From Bradyrhizobium genosp. SA-3 (GTDB lineage: Bacteria > Pseudomonadota > Alphaproteobacteria > Rhizobiales > Xanthobacteraceae): DNA of 64,000 nt. The DNA lies in the NCBI RefSeq assembly GCF_004212635.1, contig NZ_PSRT01000013.1:1-64000 (forward strand), read 5' to 3'. This document shows positions 1 to 8,706 of the stretch, piece after piece. The position numbers and the translations under genes were made by a program. Under the pieces are notes generated by a model. It saw nothing but the letters and a program-made list of their open reading frames with translations, was not told where the DNA came from and did no database searches. Position 1 is the first letter of the stretch, and each line of letters starts with the position of its first letter.

Positions 1-127
1 CAGACCTCGCTGTCGGCAGCTCCCCATCCTCCGACTCCGATCCCGTTACATCAAGCGCGGGTCCGCCATCGGCCGGTGCCAAACTCGCAATGACGATGGG
101 GGAACATCGAAGGATTCAACTCTCACC

Positions 128-213
128 GTCCCCGCGGAGAATCCCCCTCACCCCCGACCCTCTCAGCGCGAGCGAAGCTCGTCGCGGCCCCGCAAGCGGG
201 GAGAGGGAGAGGA
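128..213. repeat. Intergenic palindromic repeat, family A
   Basis: GC-rich repeat with the signature CCCCGCAAGCGGGGAGAGG and a CCCCTCACCC arm. Related copies lie at about 2981, 3183, 8501 and 56521. Bases 1-220 hold no gene I can support: the 63-codon plus-strand ORF over this repeat has no family resemblance. Confidence 0.7.
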
Positions 214-220
214 GGCATCC

Positions 221-1483
221 CTACACCACCTTGCTACTTCCCTGCGTGATCAGCCGCGCCGCCCGCTGGTCGCGGGAGTAGATCCAGAGCCAGCTGAGCG
301 CGACGCTGAGGCGGTGGCGGAGGCCGATCAGGAAGTAGATGTGGGCGATGCCCCAGATCCACCACGCGATGGTGCCGCGCAGCTTGATGCGACCGAAATC
401 GATCACCGCGAGCCGCTTGCCGATCTGCGCGAGGCTGCCGGCGTGCTTGTAGCGGAAGGCGCCCTTCGTCTCGCCACGCAGCCGCGCTCTGATGGTCTCG
501 GCGACATGGCGGCCTTGCTGCTTCGCCGCGGGCGCGATGCCGGGCACCGGCTTGCCCTCCCAGGCGTTGATGTTGACGGTGTCGCCGATCGCAAAGATCT
601 CGGGATGGCCCGGAATCGTCAGGTCGGCCTTGACCTGCACGCGCCCGGCGCGATCGCTCGGTGCGCCCAGCCATTCGGCAGCAGGCGAGGCGCGCACGCC
701 GGCGGCCCAGATCCTGGTCTTGGCATTGAGCCGCGTGCCGCCGAACACCACGCCGTCGCGGTCGATCTCGGTCACGGGCTGCCCCAGCACGACCTCGACG
801 CCGATTTTCTCCAGCGAGGCCTGCGCGTAAGCCGAGAGATCGTCGGCAAATCCGGCGAGCACGCGCGGGCCGGCCTCGATCAGCACGACGCGCGCCTTCG
901 TCGTGTCGATGTTGCGGAAATCGCCGGGCAGAGTGTGGTGCGCCATCTCGGCGATGGTGCCGGCGAGCTCGACGCCGGTCGGGCCGGCGCCGACGATGAC
1001 GAAGGTCAGCCGCGCCGCGCGCCTCTCCGGATCCGTCTCGCGCTCGGCGCGCTCGAATGCCACCAGGATATGCCGGCGCAGCGTGGTCGCGTCCTCCAGC
1101 GTCTTCAGGCCGGGCGCGAACTGCTCCCATTCGTCATGGCCGAAATAGGCGTGCCGTGCGCCGGTGGCGAGCACGAGGGTGTCATAAGGCACCTCGCTGC
1201 CGTCGTCGATCAGCACGCAGCGCCTGTCGGTATCGACGCCGCTGACGGTCGCAAACAGCGTCGTCACCTCGCGCCGGCCCCGCATGAGATGGCGGACCGG
1301 CCAGGCGATCTCGCTGGTCGCGAGCGAAGCGGTGGCGACCTGGTAGAGCAGCGGCTGGAACAGATGATGGTTGCGGCGGTCGATCAGCGTGATCTCGACC
1401 GGCGCGCCCGCGAGCCGGTAGGTCGTCTCCAGCCCGCCAAAGCCGGCTCCGACGATGACGACGCGATGCGGTGTCGTGGTCAT
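221..1483 (-). CDS. ndh: Type II NADH:quinone oxidoreductase (NDH-2-like FAD protein)
   Basis: A single-subunit FAD enzyme of 420 aa, the usual NDH-2 length, expected to pass electrons from NADH to membrane quinone without pumping protons. The sequence shows an N-terminal dinucleotide fold with GAGFGG at residues 12-17, a second fold with GAGPTG at 165-170 for NADH, and the FAD-contacting FAIGD motif at 297-301. A hydrophobic, tryptophan-rich segment near residues 374-389 fits membrane anchoring. The ATG start follows a GAGGGG ribosome site. It is divergent from the binding-protein gene at 1797 and appears monocistronic. Other pyridine nucleotide-disulfide oxidoreductases share these folds, so the quinone substrate is inferred from the C-terminal anchor and overall similarity. 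Confidence 0.88.
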   Translation of the reverse strand: MTTTPHRVVIVGAGFGGLETTYRLAGAPVEITLIDRRNHHLFQPLLYQVATASLATSEIAWPVRHLMRGRREVTTLFATVSGVDTDRRCVLIDDGSEVPYDTLVLATGARHAYFGHDEWEQFAPGLKTLEDATTLRRHILVAFERAERETDPERRAARLTFVIVGAGPTGVELAGTIAEMAHHTLPGDFRNIDTTKARVVLIEAGPRVLAGFADDLSAYAQASLEKIGVEVVLGQPVTEIDRDGVVFGGTRLNAKTRIWAAGVRASPAAEWLGAPSDRAGRVQVKADLTIPGHPEIFAIGDTVNINAWEGKPVPGIAPAAKQQGRHVAETIRARLRGETKGAFRYKHAGSLAQIGKRLAVIDFGRIKLRGTIAWWIWGIAHIYFLIGLRHRLSVALSWLWIYSRDQRAARLITQGSSKVV

Positions 1484-1796
1484 GATGTGCCCCTCGAATC
1501 TCGCTGCTCTACCTTTCTCATTTAAGTGCGGATTGGCCGTAGCGGTCCAATAGCCGTCATCAATCGCAGCATAGGCCTAGTGTATCGATCCGCCGCGAAA
1601 AAGTGCCGCAGCCTTGACCATGCCTTGGCCGAAGTGAGTAGAATTATATTTCTTGCCATTCCCAATTCGGGCGAAATATGGTGCAGGGACAGGCGCGGAG
1701 CCATTGGCGGCTCGACAGATTTTGCGTTCAATAAAGACTGGCCCGGGGCGGCGATCACCCCGTTTCCGGGATCGATAATCAAGGAGGGGAGTGGTT
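1484..1796. other. Divergent intergenic region between ndh-like gene and binding-protein gene
   Basis: No gene seen. It must hold the promoters for both flanking genes. A strong ribosome site AAGGAGGGG ends 7 bases before the ATG at 1797. I could not assign -35/-10 elements with confidence. Confidence 0.5.
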
Positions 1797-2969
1797 ATGA
1801 GGACGGCATTCTGGCTGGCGGGCGCAGCGGCGCTGGTGCTGGCAAATCCGGCATTCGCCGGCGACACCATCAAGATCGGCTTCGTCTCGACCTTCAGCGG
1901 CCCGACCGCCGTGATCGGCAATGACATGCGCAATTCCTTCGAGCTCGCGCTCGATCATCTCGGCCGCAAGATGGGCGGCAAGCCGGTCGAGGTGATCTAC
2001 GAGGACGACGGCCAGAAGCCGGATGTCGGCAAGCAGAAGACCGAGAAGCTGGTGCAGTCCGACAAGGTCGATTTCATCGTCGGCTACATCTGGTCGAACG
2101 TGCTGCTCGCCTCGCTCAAGACCGCGGTGGACTCGCAGACCTTCCTGATCTCGGCCAATGCCGGTCCGTCGCAGCTCGCCGGCGAGCTGTGCTCGCCTTA
2201 CGTGTTCTCGACCTCCTGGCAGAACGACCAGACACCGCAGGCGGTCGGCACCTATATGAACCAGAAGGGCGTCAAGTCGGTGTTCCTGATCGGCCCGAAC
2301 TACGCCGCCGGCAAGGACATGCTGGCCGGCGTCAAGAGCACCTTCAAGGGTCAGGTCGTGGGCGAGGAATACACGGTGTGGCCGAGCCAGCTCGACTTCT
2401 CCGCCGAGCTCACCAAGGCCAAGAACTCCAAGGCCGAATCGATCTTCGTGTTCTATCCGGGCGCGGCCGGCGTCCAGTTCCTCAATCAATACGCCCAGGC
2501 CGGCATCAAAACGCAGATTCCGCTCTACACCGCCTTCACGATCGACGAATTGTCGCTGCCGCTGCAGAAGGACAACGCGCTCGGCGTGCCCGGCGCGCAG
2601 CAATGGGTCAACGATCTGCCCAACGACGAGAACAAGAAATTCGTCGCCGACTACCGCAAGAAGTATACCGGCCTGCGCCCGACCTTCTACGGCGCGCAGT
2701 CCTATGACGCCGCGAACCTGATCAACAGCGCGGTCGTCGCCGTGAAGGGCGACACCTCGAAGAAGGACGCGATGAAGGCCGAAATGGAGAAGGTGAACTT
2801 CAAATCGGTGCGCGGCCCGTTCAAATACGGCAACAACCACATCCCGATTCAGAACTTCTACCTCCAGGACGTGGTCAAGGACGCCGACGGCCAGCTCGCA
2901 CTGAAGACCGTCGCCACCATCGTCGAGAACGACCAGGATCGTTTCCACGACAAGTGCAAGATGAAGTGA
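1797..2969 (+). CDS. ABC transporter periplasmic substrate-binding protein (LIV/aromatic type)
   Basis: A 390-aa Peripla_BP_6 (LivJ-like) binding protein. A clear signal peptide ends at NPAFA, residues 17-21, and the mature protein begins GDTIKIGFVSTFSGP. I chose the ATG at 1797 rather than the GTG at 1791 because AAGGAGGGGA abuts the GTG but is correctly spaced from the ATG. No permease or ATPase gene is adjacent, so it is an orphan. The IKIGFVSTFSGPTAVIG opening and ALDHLGRKMGGKPVEV segment resemble, from memory, the aromatic-acid binding proteins of Rhodopseudomonas/Bradyrhizobium. It may therefore serve the transporter at 14562-17886, which lacks one. The ligand is inference; a branched-chain amino acid ligand cannot be excluded. 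Confidence 0.85.
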   Translation: MRTAFWLAGAAALVLANPAFAGDTIKIGFVSTFSGPTAVIGNDMRNSFELALDHLGRKMGGKPVEVIYEDDGQKPDVGKQKTEKLVQSDKVDFIVGYIWSNVLLASLKTAVDSQTFLISANAGPSQLAGELCSPYVFSTSWQNDQTPQAVGTYMNQKGVKSVFLIGPNYAAGKDMLAGVKSTFKGQVVGEEYTVWPSQLDFSAELTKAKNSKAESIFVFYPGAAGVQFLNQYAQAGIKTQIPLYTAFTIDELSLPLQKDNALGVPGAQQWVNDLPNDENKKFVADYRKKYTGLRPTFYGAQSYDAANLINSAVVAVKGDTSKKDAMKAEMEKVNFKSVRGPFKYGNNHIPIQNFYLQDVVKDADGQLALKTVATIVENDQDRFHDKCKMK

Positions 2970-2980
2970 GGTCTCGCTTC

Positions 2981-3040
2981 TCCCTCTCCCCGCTTGCGGG
3001 GAGAGGGAGGGTGAGGGGGAGCTTCCGCGGGGACGGAGAC
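2981..3040. repeat. Intergenic palindromic repeat, family A
   Basis: Contains CTCTCCCCGCTTGCGGGGAG followed by a TGAGGGGGA arm. Directly downstream of the binding-protein stop, so it can form a stem in the 3' end of that transcript. Confidence 0.7.
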
Positions 3041-3067
3041 AGTCGAATTCCTCGATGCTCCCCACAC

Positions 3068-3147
3068 CGTCATTGCGAGCGCAGCGAAGCAATCCAGAAT
3101 CCCTCCGCGGAAAAACTCTGGATTGCTTCGCTGCGCTCGCAATGACG
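3068..3147. repeat. Intergenic palindromic repeat, family B
   Basis: An 80-bp near-perfect inverted repeat. The arms begin CGTCATTGCGAGCGCAGCG and end with the complement CGCTGCGCTCGCAATGACG, with a loop around CCTCCGCGGAAAAA. Copies lie at 17902, 20278 and 48189. Confidence 0.85.
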
Positions 3148-3182
3148 TGTTGGAAGAGCGTTTCCCCGATTGTCAGGTGACT

Positions 3183-3246
3183 CGCGGAGAGTCCGCCTCA
3201 CCCGCCGCGCTACGCGCGTCGGCCTCTCCCCGCAGGCGGGGAGAGG
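3183..3246. repeat. Intergenic palindromic repeat, family A
   Basis: A third repeat in the gap between two convergent genes, containing CTCTCCCCGCAGGCGGGGAG. Confidence 0.65.
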
Positions 3247-3255
3247 CGAAGACAC

Positions 3256-5127
3256 CTACACTCTTGGCATGCTCGCGGGGCGCACTTCGCGGGCTTGCGC
3301 CGCAAGCCTGATGCCGGCGTTGGCCGCGCCAAAGCCCTGATAGTTCCGCCGTTCGACGATCTCGAAGAAGAAGCGCTCGTCGAAGATGTGGGTGTAGACC
3401 TGGAAGAATTCGCCGTCACCCTCGCGGTCGTAGAGGATGTGGTTGGCGCGCAGCTGCGCCATCAGCTCGGGCGAAAGGTCGTACTTGGCTTCGATGTCGT
3501 CGTAGTAATTATCAGGGATATCCAGGAAATCCGCGCCGCGCTTGCGCATCTCTGCGACCGTCGCAAAGATGTCCCGGCACGAGAACGCGACGTGCTGAAC
3601 GCCGGAGCCGAAGAACTCCGAGATGAAGCGCGAAGGCAGCGTGCGGTTGGCGGAGGAGCCGTTGAGCACGAAGCGCAGGCTCTGATCAGCGTTGATGATG
3701 GCTTGGCTCTGCACCAGACCTCTGGGGTCGGCGATCTCCATCTGCGGCAGCCGCCTCAGGTCGAGGATGCCGGTGTAGAACAACAGCCAGGACAGCATCT
3801 CGTCATAGGGCATCGACTGCGCGATGTGATCGACCGCCAGCAGTGCATCCGCGCTCGTCTCGCTTGCGACCGGCTCGAAATCGGTATCCCAGTTCTTGCC
3901 GGCCTGATCGAGGAAATAGAGCAGGCTGCCGCCGACGCCGTGGATCGCCGGGATCTCCAGCTCGCCCGGTCCGACCGGCTGATAGAAGGTGCGTGCCTTC
4001 AGCGCTTCGGCGCGCTGCATGGCAAGGCCCGCATTGTCGACATCGAGCGCGATCGCACAGACGCCGGGCCCGTGGGTGACGTAATGCGAATGCGCAAAGC
4101 CGTCGGTCTCGCAATTGATCACGAGCTCCACCTTGCCCTGCGACCAGCGCTCCACCGCCTTGCTGCGGTGCTTGCCGGTCTTGCGGAAACCGAGCTGCGC
4201 GAACAGGCGGGCAAGCTCGCCGGCCTTGGTCTCGTTGACGGCGAACTCGATGAAGCCGGTACCGTGGCTCCTGGCCTTCGGCGCCAGCGGCTCCCGGACA
4301 AGCTTTGGCCAGTCCGGTGCGAGCTGGTCCTCCAACAGGATCAGCGAGCGCAGGCCGTCGATCGCGGTCTGCGCCGCCGACCCGGCGCGGAACTGGTCGT
4401 TGAAGATCTCCAGCGATAGCGGCCCGGCATAGCCGGTCGCCGCGACCGCCGCCATGAACTCGCCAACCGGCAGGTCGCCCTGGCCGGGGAAGGAGCGGAA
4501 ATGCCGGCTCCAGGAGAGGATGTCGAGCTCGAGCTTTGGCGCATCCGCAAGCTGGACCAGAAAGATCTTGTCGCCGGGAATCGAGGCCATCGCGCGCGTT
4601 GGAAATCCCGGGGCCAGCGCATGAAAACTGTCGAGGATCACGCCGATTGCGGGATGATCGGCGCGGCGCACGATCTCCCAGGCGTCGCGGTAGTCGTTGA
4701 CATGGCGTCCCCAGGCCAGTGCCTCGTAACCGACGCGCAAGCCACGTTTCGCTGCACGCTCGCCGAGCTCGCGAAAATCGTCGGCGGCGCGATCGATGCC
4801 GCCGAATGAGGCGGGCGAAACGTTGGAGCAGATCAGCAAGAGATCGGTGCCGAGTTCCTGCATCAAGTCGAACTTGCGCTCCGCGCGGGCAAAGTTGCGC
4901 GAACGCTGCGGCTCGGGCATGCCCTCGAAATCGCGGAACGGCTGGAACGCGCAGATCTCGAGATTGAGGTCCTTGCACAGGTTTGCGATGTCGCGCGGGC
5001 CTGCGCCGAACGACAGCAAATCGTTCTCGAAAATCTCGACGGCGTTAAAGCCGGCGGCAGCGATGGCGCGGAGCTTTTCGTCCAGCGCTCCTGAGAGAGA
5101 GACGGTCGCGATCGAGCGCTTGTTCAT
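3256..5127 (-). CDS. quiC: Bifunctional 3-dehydroshikimate dehydratase / HPPD-like protein (QuiC type)
   Basis: A 623-aa two-domain enzyme. The first about 280 residues are a sugar-phosphate-isomerase-like TIM barrel of the 3-dehydroshikimate dehydratase family, which converts 3-dehydroshikimate to protocatechuate. The remainder is a duplicated VOC domain like 4-hydroxyphenylpyruvate dioxygenase, with HVAFSCRDI and a C-terminal FFEIVERRNYQGFG segment typical of HPPD proteins. Length and order match the fused QuiC1 proteins of Pseudomonas. It is the last gene of the operon that starts with aroE, and its ATG overlaps the livF stop by four bases. The family knowledge is solid for the N-terminal activity; whether the C-terminal domain is catalytic is not known from sequence. 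Confidence 0.87.
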   Translation of the reverse strand: MNKRSIATVSLSGALDEKLRAIAAAGFNAVEIFENDLLSFGAGPRDIANLCKDLNLEICAFQPFRDFEGMPEPQRSRNFARAERKFDLMQELGTDLLLICSNVSPASFGGIDRAADDFRELGERAAKRGLRVGYEALAWGRHVNDYRDAWEIVRRADHPAIGVILDSFHALAPGFPTRAMASIPGDKIFLVQLADAPKLELDILSWSRHFRSFPGQGDLPVGEFMAAVAATGYAGPLSLEIFNDQFRAGSAAQTAIDGLRSLILLEDQLAPDWPKLVREPLAPKARSHGTGFIEFAVNETKAGELARLFAQLGFRKTGKHRSKAVERWSQGKVELVINCETDGFAHSHYVTHGPGVCAIALDVDNAGLAMQRAEALKARTFYQPVGPGELEIPAIHGVGGSLLYFLDQAGKNWDTDFEPVASETSADALLAVDHIAQSMPYDEMLSWLLFYTGILDLRRLPQMEIADPRGLVQSQAIINADQSLRFVLNGSSANRTLPSRFISEFFGSGVQHVAFSCRDIFATVAEMRKRGADFLDIPDNYYDDIEAKYDLSPELMAQLRANHILYDREGDGEFFQVYTHIFDERFFFEIVERRNYQGFGAANAGIRLAAQAREVRPASMPRV

Positions 5128-5861
5128 GCTGCGTTGTCCTCCATGGCGCCCCCAAGGAAGAGTTGCCCGATGCGGGGATCGTTCAGGATGCGCTCCGCCT
5201 TGTCGACCATGCGGGTCTGGCCGAGCTCGAGCACGATGCCGCTGTCGGAGATTTCCAGCGCCGAGCGCGCATTCTGCTCGATCATCAGGATGGTGACGCC
5301 ACGGTCGCGCAGGCTTTTGAGAATGTCGAAGGTCTGCTGCACCATCAGCGGCGACAGGCCGATCGAGGGCTCGTCGATCAGCACCAGCTTTGGTTCGAGC
5401 AGCAGCGAGCGGGCGATCTCGAGCTGCTTCTGCTCGCCGCCGGACAGCGTAGAGGCCTGCTGCGTCGATTTCCGCCGCAGTGCCGGGAACAGTTCGAGTG
5501 CGGCCTCGATCCGCCTGGGCAGATCGAGGCCCTTCTCGGCGGCGACGCCGCCGAGCTCGATGTTGTGCCGCACCGATAGCTCAGGAAAGATGTTGCGGCC
5601 CTGCGGCACGTAGCAGATGCCGGCATTGAGCAGCGCGCGCTGGCTCAAGTTCGTGACGTCGCGGCCAGCAAAGCTGATCTTGCCCTCGCGCAGCTTGAGC
5701 AGGCCGAAGATGGCCTTGAACACGGTCGACTTGCCGGCGCCGTTCGGGCCGATGATCGTCGTGATCGTAGCTTGAGGTACGGCGAAGGTCGTGCCGTTCA
5801 AAATCGTCATCTTGCCGTAGCCGCCGACGAGATTGTGAACCGAGAGGATCGGGTCGCTCAT
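5124..5861 (-). CDS. livF: LIV-type ABC transporter ATPase (LivF-like)
   Basis: A 245-aa ATPase with a Walker A GPNGAGKST, signature LSGGEQKQLEIAR and Walker B LVLIDEPS. The short ending and the PQGRNIFPELSV segment are typical of LivF rather than LivG. The ATG at 5861 has a GGAG site seven bases upstream; longer readings of this frame run through livG and are spurious. It lies between livG and quiC and overlaps quiC by four bases, so translation is probably coupled. The operon context points to uptake of a quinate/shikimate-like hydroaromatic acid rather than an amino acid, which is inference. Confidence 0.9.
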   Translation of the reverse strand: MSDPILSVHNLVGGYGKMTILNGTTFAVPQATITTIIGPNGAGKSTVFKAIFGLLKLREGKISFAGRDVTNLSQRALLNAGICYVPQGRNIFPELSVRHNIELGGVAAEKGLDLPRRIEAALELFPALRRKSTQQASTLSGGEQKQLEIARSLLLEPKLVLIDEPSIGLSPLMVQQTFDILKSLRDRGVTILMIEQNARSALEISDSGIVLELGQTRMVDKAERILNDPRIGQLFLGGAMEDNAA

Positions 5862-5872
5862 GGCTCGCTCCT

Positions 5873-6616
5873 TCAATGACCCAAATAGGCTTCGATCACG
5901 GCGGGGTTCTTGCGGACCTCCTCCGGCCGTCCCATCGCCAGCACCTTGCCTTCCGCCATCACCATGACGCGCGAGCACAGCGACATCACGAATTCCATGT
6001 TGTGCTCGATCACGACGAAGGTGGCGCTCTTCTCGCGGTTGATCGCGATCAGGCGGTCCTTCAGGTCCGCCAGCATCGACGGGTTGACGCCGCCGGCGGG
6101 TTCGTCGAGCAGCACGAGGCGCGGGCCGCCCATGAAGGCCATGGCGGCATCGAGCAGCTTCTGCTGGCCATAGGAGAGGCCGCCGGCCGGCTCGTCGGCG
6201 AGATGGTCGAGCTTGAAGAAGCCGATCATCTGGTTGGCGGCCTCCGTCAGCCCGGCATCGGAGCGGCCGACCAGGCGCGAGGCCATGTTGCCCTGGTGCT
6301 CCTGGCCCGCGAGGATCAGGTTCTCGCGCACCGAGAGTTTTGGAAACACCTGCAGGAGCTGGAAGGTGCGGCTGACCCCAAGCTTGTTGAGCTCGGAGGG
6401 CCGCAGGCCCGTGACGAGCTTGCCGTCGAGCTTGACCTCGCCGCCTGATGGTGTGAGCTGGCCGAGGATGCAGTTGAACAGGGTCGACTTGCCGCAGCCA
6501 TTCGGCCCGATCAGGCCGAGGATCTCGCCCTCGCGCACGTCGAACGAGACGCCATCGACGGCGCTGATGCCGCCAAAGTTCTTCTTGATATTGGTAACCT
6601 CGAGGACCGCGTTCAT
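5873..6616 (-). CDS. livG: LIV-type ABC transporter ATPase (LivG-like)
   Basis: A 247-aa ATPase with Walker A GPNGCGKST, signature LSYGQQKLLDAA, Walker B LVLLDEPAGG and the C-terminal VIEHNMEFVMSL H-loop region of LivG proteins. The start ATG overlaps the livM stop by four bases. The signature carries Y in place of the usual second G of LSGGQ, a common LivG variant. Part of the aroE-quiC operon. Confidence 0.9.
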   Translation of the reverse strand: MNAVLEVTNIKKNFGGISAVDGVSFDVREGEILGLIGPNGCGKSTLFNCILGQLTPSGGEVKLDGKLVTGLRPSELNKLGVSRTFQLLQVFPKLSVRENLILAGQEHQGNMASRLVGRSDAGLTEAANQMIGFFKLDHLADEPAGGLSYGQQKLLDAAMAFMGGPRLVLLDEPAGGVNPSMLADLKDRLIAINREKSATFVVIEHNMEFVMSLCSRVMVMAEGKVLAMGRPEEVRKNPAVIEAYLGH

Positions 6617-7611
6617 TGCACCGCCTCCAGGCGCGATTTCGCAACAGCGCGCAGCGCGGATGCCGCCTTGGTGCGCCGCGCCGCCATGGCGCGGTCGAGG
6701 ATTCCCAGGATGCCGGTCGGCGACCAGATCAGGAGTAGCATCACCGCGACCGCGTAGAGCATGAGATAATAGCCTTCGGTGAAGCGCAGCCATTCCGGCA
6801 GCAGCACGGCGATCATCGCGCCGAGGAAGGGGCCGAAATAGAACCCGGCGCCGCCGACGATCACCATCATCAGGAGATCAAGTGAGAGCGACAGGTTGAA
6901 CGGCACCGGATCGATATATTGCGTCAGCGGCGCGTAGAGCGCGCCGGCGACGCCGCCGAGCGCCGAGCCGATCGCAAACGCCATCAGCGTGTAGCGGCGG
7001 GTGTCGACGCCGAGCGATTGCGCGCGCAGCGGGTTTTCGCGCAGCGCCATGAAGGCGCGGCCCCAGGGTGAGCGAATCAGCCACCACACGGCAAGCGACA
7101 CGATCGCGAGCGAGCCGAGGCAGACATAGTAGAACGGCAGCGGCTTGTTGGTCGCGATCCCGAAGATGTGCGGGCGCGGGATGTTGGAGATGCCGTAGAT
7201 GCCGCCGGTGAGCCAGCTCTCGTTGCGGAACACCAGGAAGGCGAGCGTGGAGAAGGCGAGGGTCACGAAGGCGAGGTAGTGGTGCTGCACGCGCAGCGCC
7301 GGATAGCCGAGCACCCAGCCGACCGCGAAGCTTAAGGCAATCGCGACCAGTATTGCCGCCGGCAGCGGCCAGCCATGGGTGGTCATGATCGCCGCCGCAT
7401 AGGCGCCGATGCCGACGAAGGCGCCCTGCGCCAACGAGACCTGGCCGGCATAGCCGAGCGTGAGATTGAGCCCCATCGCGGCGATGCTCATCACCGCCCA
7501 TTGGCTCAGGATGAACAGGCCGTAGCGGTTGAAATTCATGGGAACCACGATCAGCGCAGCGATGACGGCAAGGCCGAGCGCGATCTTCAGGGGTTTGGCG
7601 AAGCCGCTCAT
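6613..7611 (-). CDS. livM: LIV-type ABC transporter permease (LivM-like)
   Basis: A 332-aa inner-membrane permease with about eight to ten hydrophobic segments. It contains the family segment GLNLTLGYAGQVSLAQGAF near residue 50 and a GGAGFYFGPFLGA segment in the C-terminal half. It overlaps livG downstream and livH upstream by four bases each, so the transporter genes form one translationally coupled unit. Confidence 0.9.
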   Translation of the reverse strand: MSGFAKPLKIALGLAVIAALIVVPMNFNRYGLFILSQWAVMSIAAMGLNLTLGYAGQVSLAQGAFVGIGAYAAAIMTTHGWPLPAAILVAIALSFAVGWVLGYPALRVQHHYLAFVTLAFSTLAFLVFRNESWLTGGIYGISNIPRPHIFGIATNKPLPFYYVCLGSLAIVSLAVWWLIRSPWGRAFMALRENPLRAQSLGVDTRRYTLMAFAIGSALGGVAGALYAPLTQYIDPVPFNLSLSLDLLMMVIVGGAGFYFGPFLGAMIAVLLPEWLRFTEGYYLMLYAVAVMLLLIWSPTGILGILDRAMAARRTKAASALRAVAKSRLEAVQ

Positions 7612-8483
7612 ACGGTGCGCTCCTCGGCGCGGCCGAGCAAGCCCTGCGGCCGGAACAGGATGACGGCAATCAGGAAGATCATCGGCACGGCGGCGCGGTA
7701 CTGCGTCGAGACATAGGCGGCCGCGAGATTATCGAGCACGCCGATCAAGAGGCCGCCGGCGATCGCGCCGCGCACCTGGTTGAAGCCGCCGACGATCGCG
7801 GCGATGAAGGCGGCCTGGCCCAGCACTTCGCCGGAGGAGAATTTGGCGAGATAGATCGGTGTGATCAAAAGCGAGGCCAGCGCCACCAGGAAGGCGTTGA
7901 TCAGGAAGGTCAGCAGGATCATGCGCTCGACCGGCACGCCGATGATCCGCGCCACCGTCGGGTTTTGGGCAGCCGCCTGCATCTGGTGGCCGAGCGAGGT
8001 GCGGTTGAGAAGTGCCGTCAGTCCGAAGACAGCCAGAATAGCGACGACGAGCACGCCGATGCTTTGTAGCGATACCGCATGGCCGAGAACGGAGATGTCG
8101 CCGGTCGGCACGATCGACGGGAAGGGCGAGGCCTCGGCGCTGAAGAACTGCTTGACGGATTCCTTGATGCCGATCGCCAGCGCCATGGTCGCGATCGCCA
8201 GCGGCAGCACGCCATGGCGCATCATCGGATCGACCAGCAGCATCTTGAAGGCGAGGCCGAGCAAGATCATCGACAAGAGGATGCCGAGGATGATCGCGAG
8301 CCAGAACGGCGCGCCGGCATGCATCGCGGCCAGCATCGGGAACGCCGGCAGCATCACGAACTCGCCTTGGGCGAAATTGATGGTCTGCGAGGTCTGCCAC
8401 AGCAGCGTGAAGCCGACCGCGACCAGCGCATAGATCGCGCCGGTGGCAAGTCCCGCGACCAGAAGATCGAACAGATTGGACAT
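7608..8483 (-). CDS. livH: LIV-type ABC transporter permease (LivH-like)
   Basis: A 291-aa permease with the LivH hallmark ATGAIYALVAVGFTLLWQ near the N-terminus and NFAQGEFVMLPAF after it. I placed the start at the ATG at 8483, behind GAGGGG. The upstream extension to 8573 reads through a palindromic repeat and is not believable. A 223-bp gap of repeats separates it from the binding-protein gene, so partial termination or RNA processing there could lower permease expression relative to the binding protein. Confidence 0.9.
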   Translation of the reverse strand: MSNLFDLLVAGLATGAIYALVAVGFTLLWQTSQTINFAQGEFVMLPAFPMLAAMHAGAPFWLAIILGILLSMILLGLAFKMLLVDPMMRHGVLPLAIATMALAIGIKESVKQFFSAEASPFPSIVPTGDISVLGHAVSLQSIGVLVVAILAVFGLTALLNRTSLGHQMQAAAQNPTVARIIGVPVERMILLTFLINAFLVALASLLITPIYLAKFSSGEVLGQAAFIAAIVGGFNQVRGAIAGGLLIGVLDNLAAAYVSTQYRAAVPMIFLIAVILFRPQGLLGRAEERTV

Positions 8484-8500
8484 TTTCCCCTCTATCTTCT

Positions 8501-8690
8501 CCCTCTCCCCGCTTGCGGGGAGAGGCATAGGCGGCCAATGGTCGCCGTTCTTAAGAACGCCGATGCGAAGCATCGGCTACGGTGAGGGGGAGTCTCCGCG
8601 AGCTCGGTAGCAGTTAGAGTCGCGGAGACTCCCCCTCACCCGGATCGCATCGAAGATGCGATCCGACCTCTCCCCGCAAGCGGGGAGAGG
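8501..8690. repeat. Double family-A palindromic repeat inside an operon
   Basis: Two family-A units face each other: CTCTCCCCGCTTGCGGGGAG at the left and CTCTCCCCGCAAGCGGGGAG at the right, with complementary GGAGTCTCCGCGAG / CGCGGAGACTCCCC arms between. It occupies the whole gap between the binding-protein gene and livH and would fold into an extended RNA stem. Confidence 0.8.
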
Positions 8691-8706
8691 TGAAGGACCA
8701 CGTCCC

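Noticed and set aside
3068..3147. Possible CRISPR repeat
   Set aside because: The family-B units are single inverted repeats scattered over tens of kilobases, not regularly spaced direct repeats with spacers; no cas genes.
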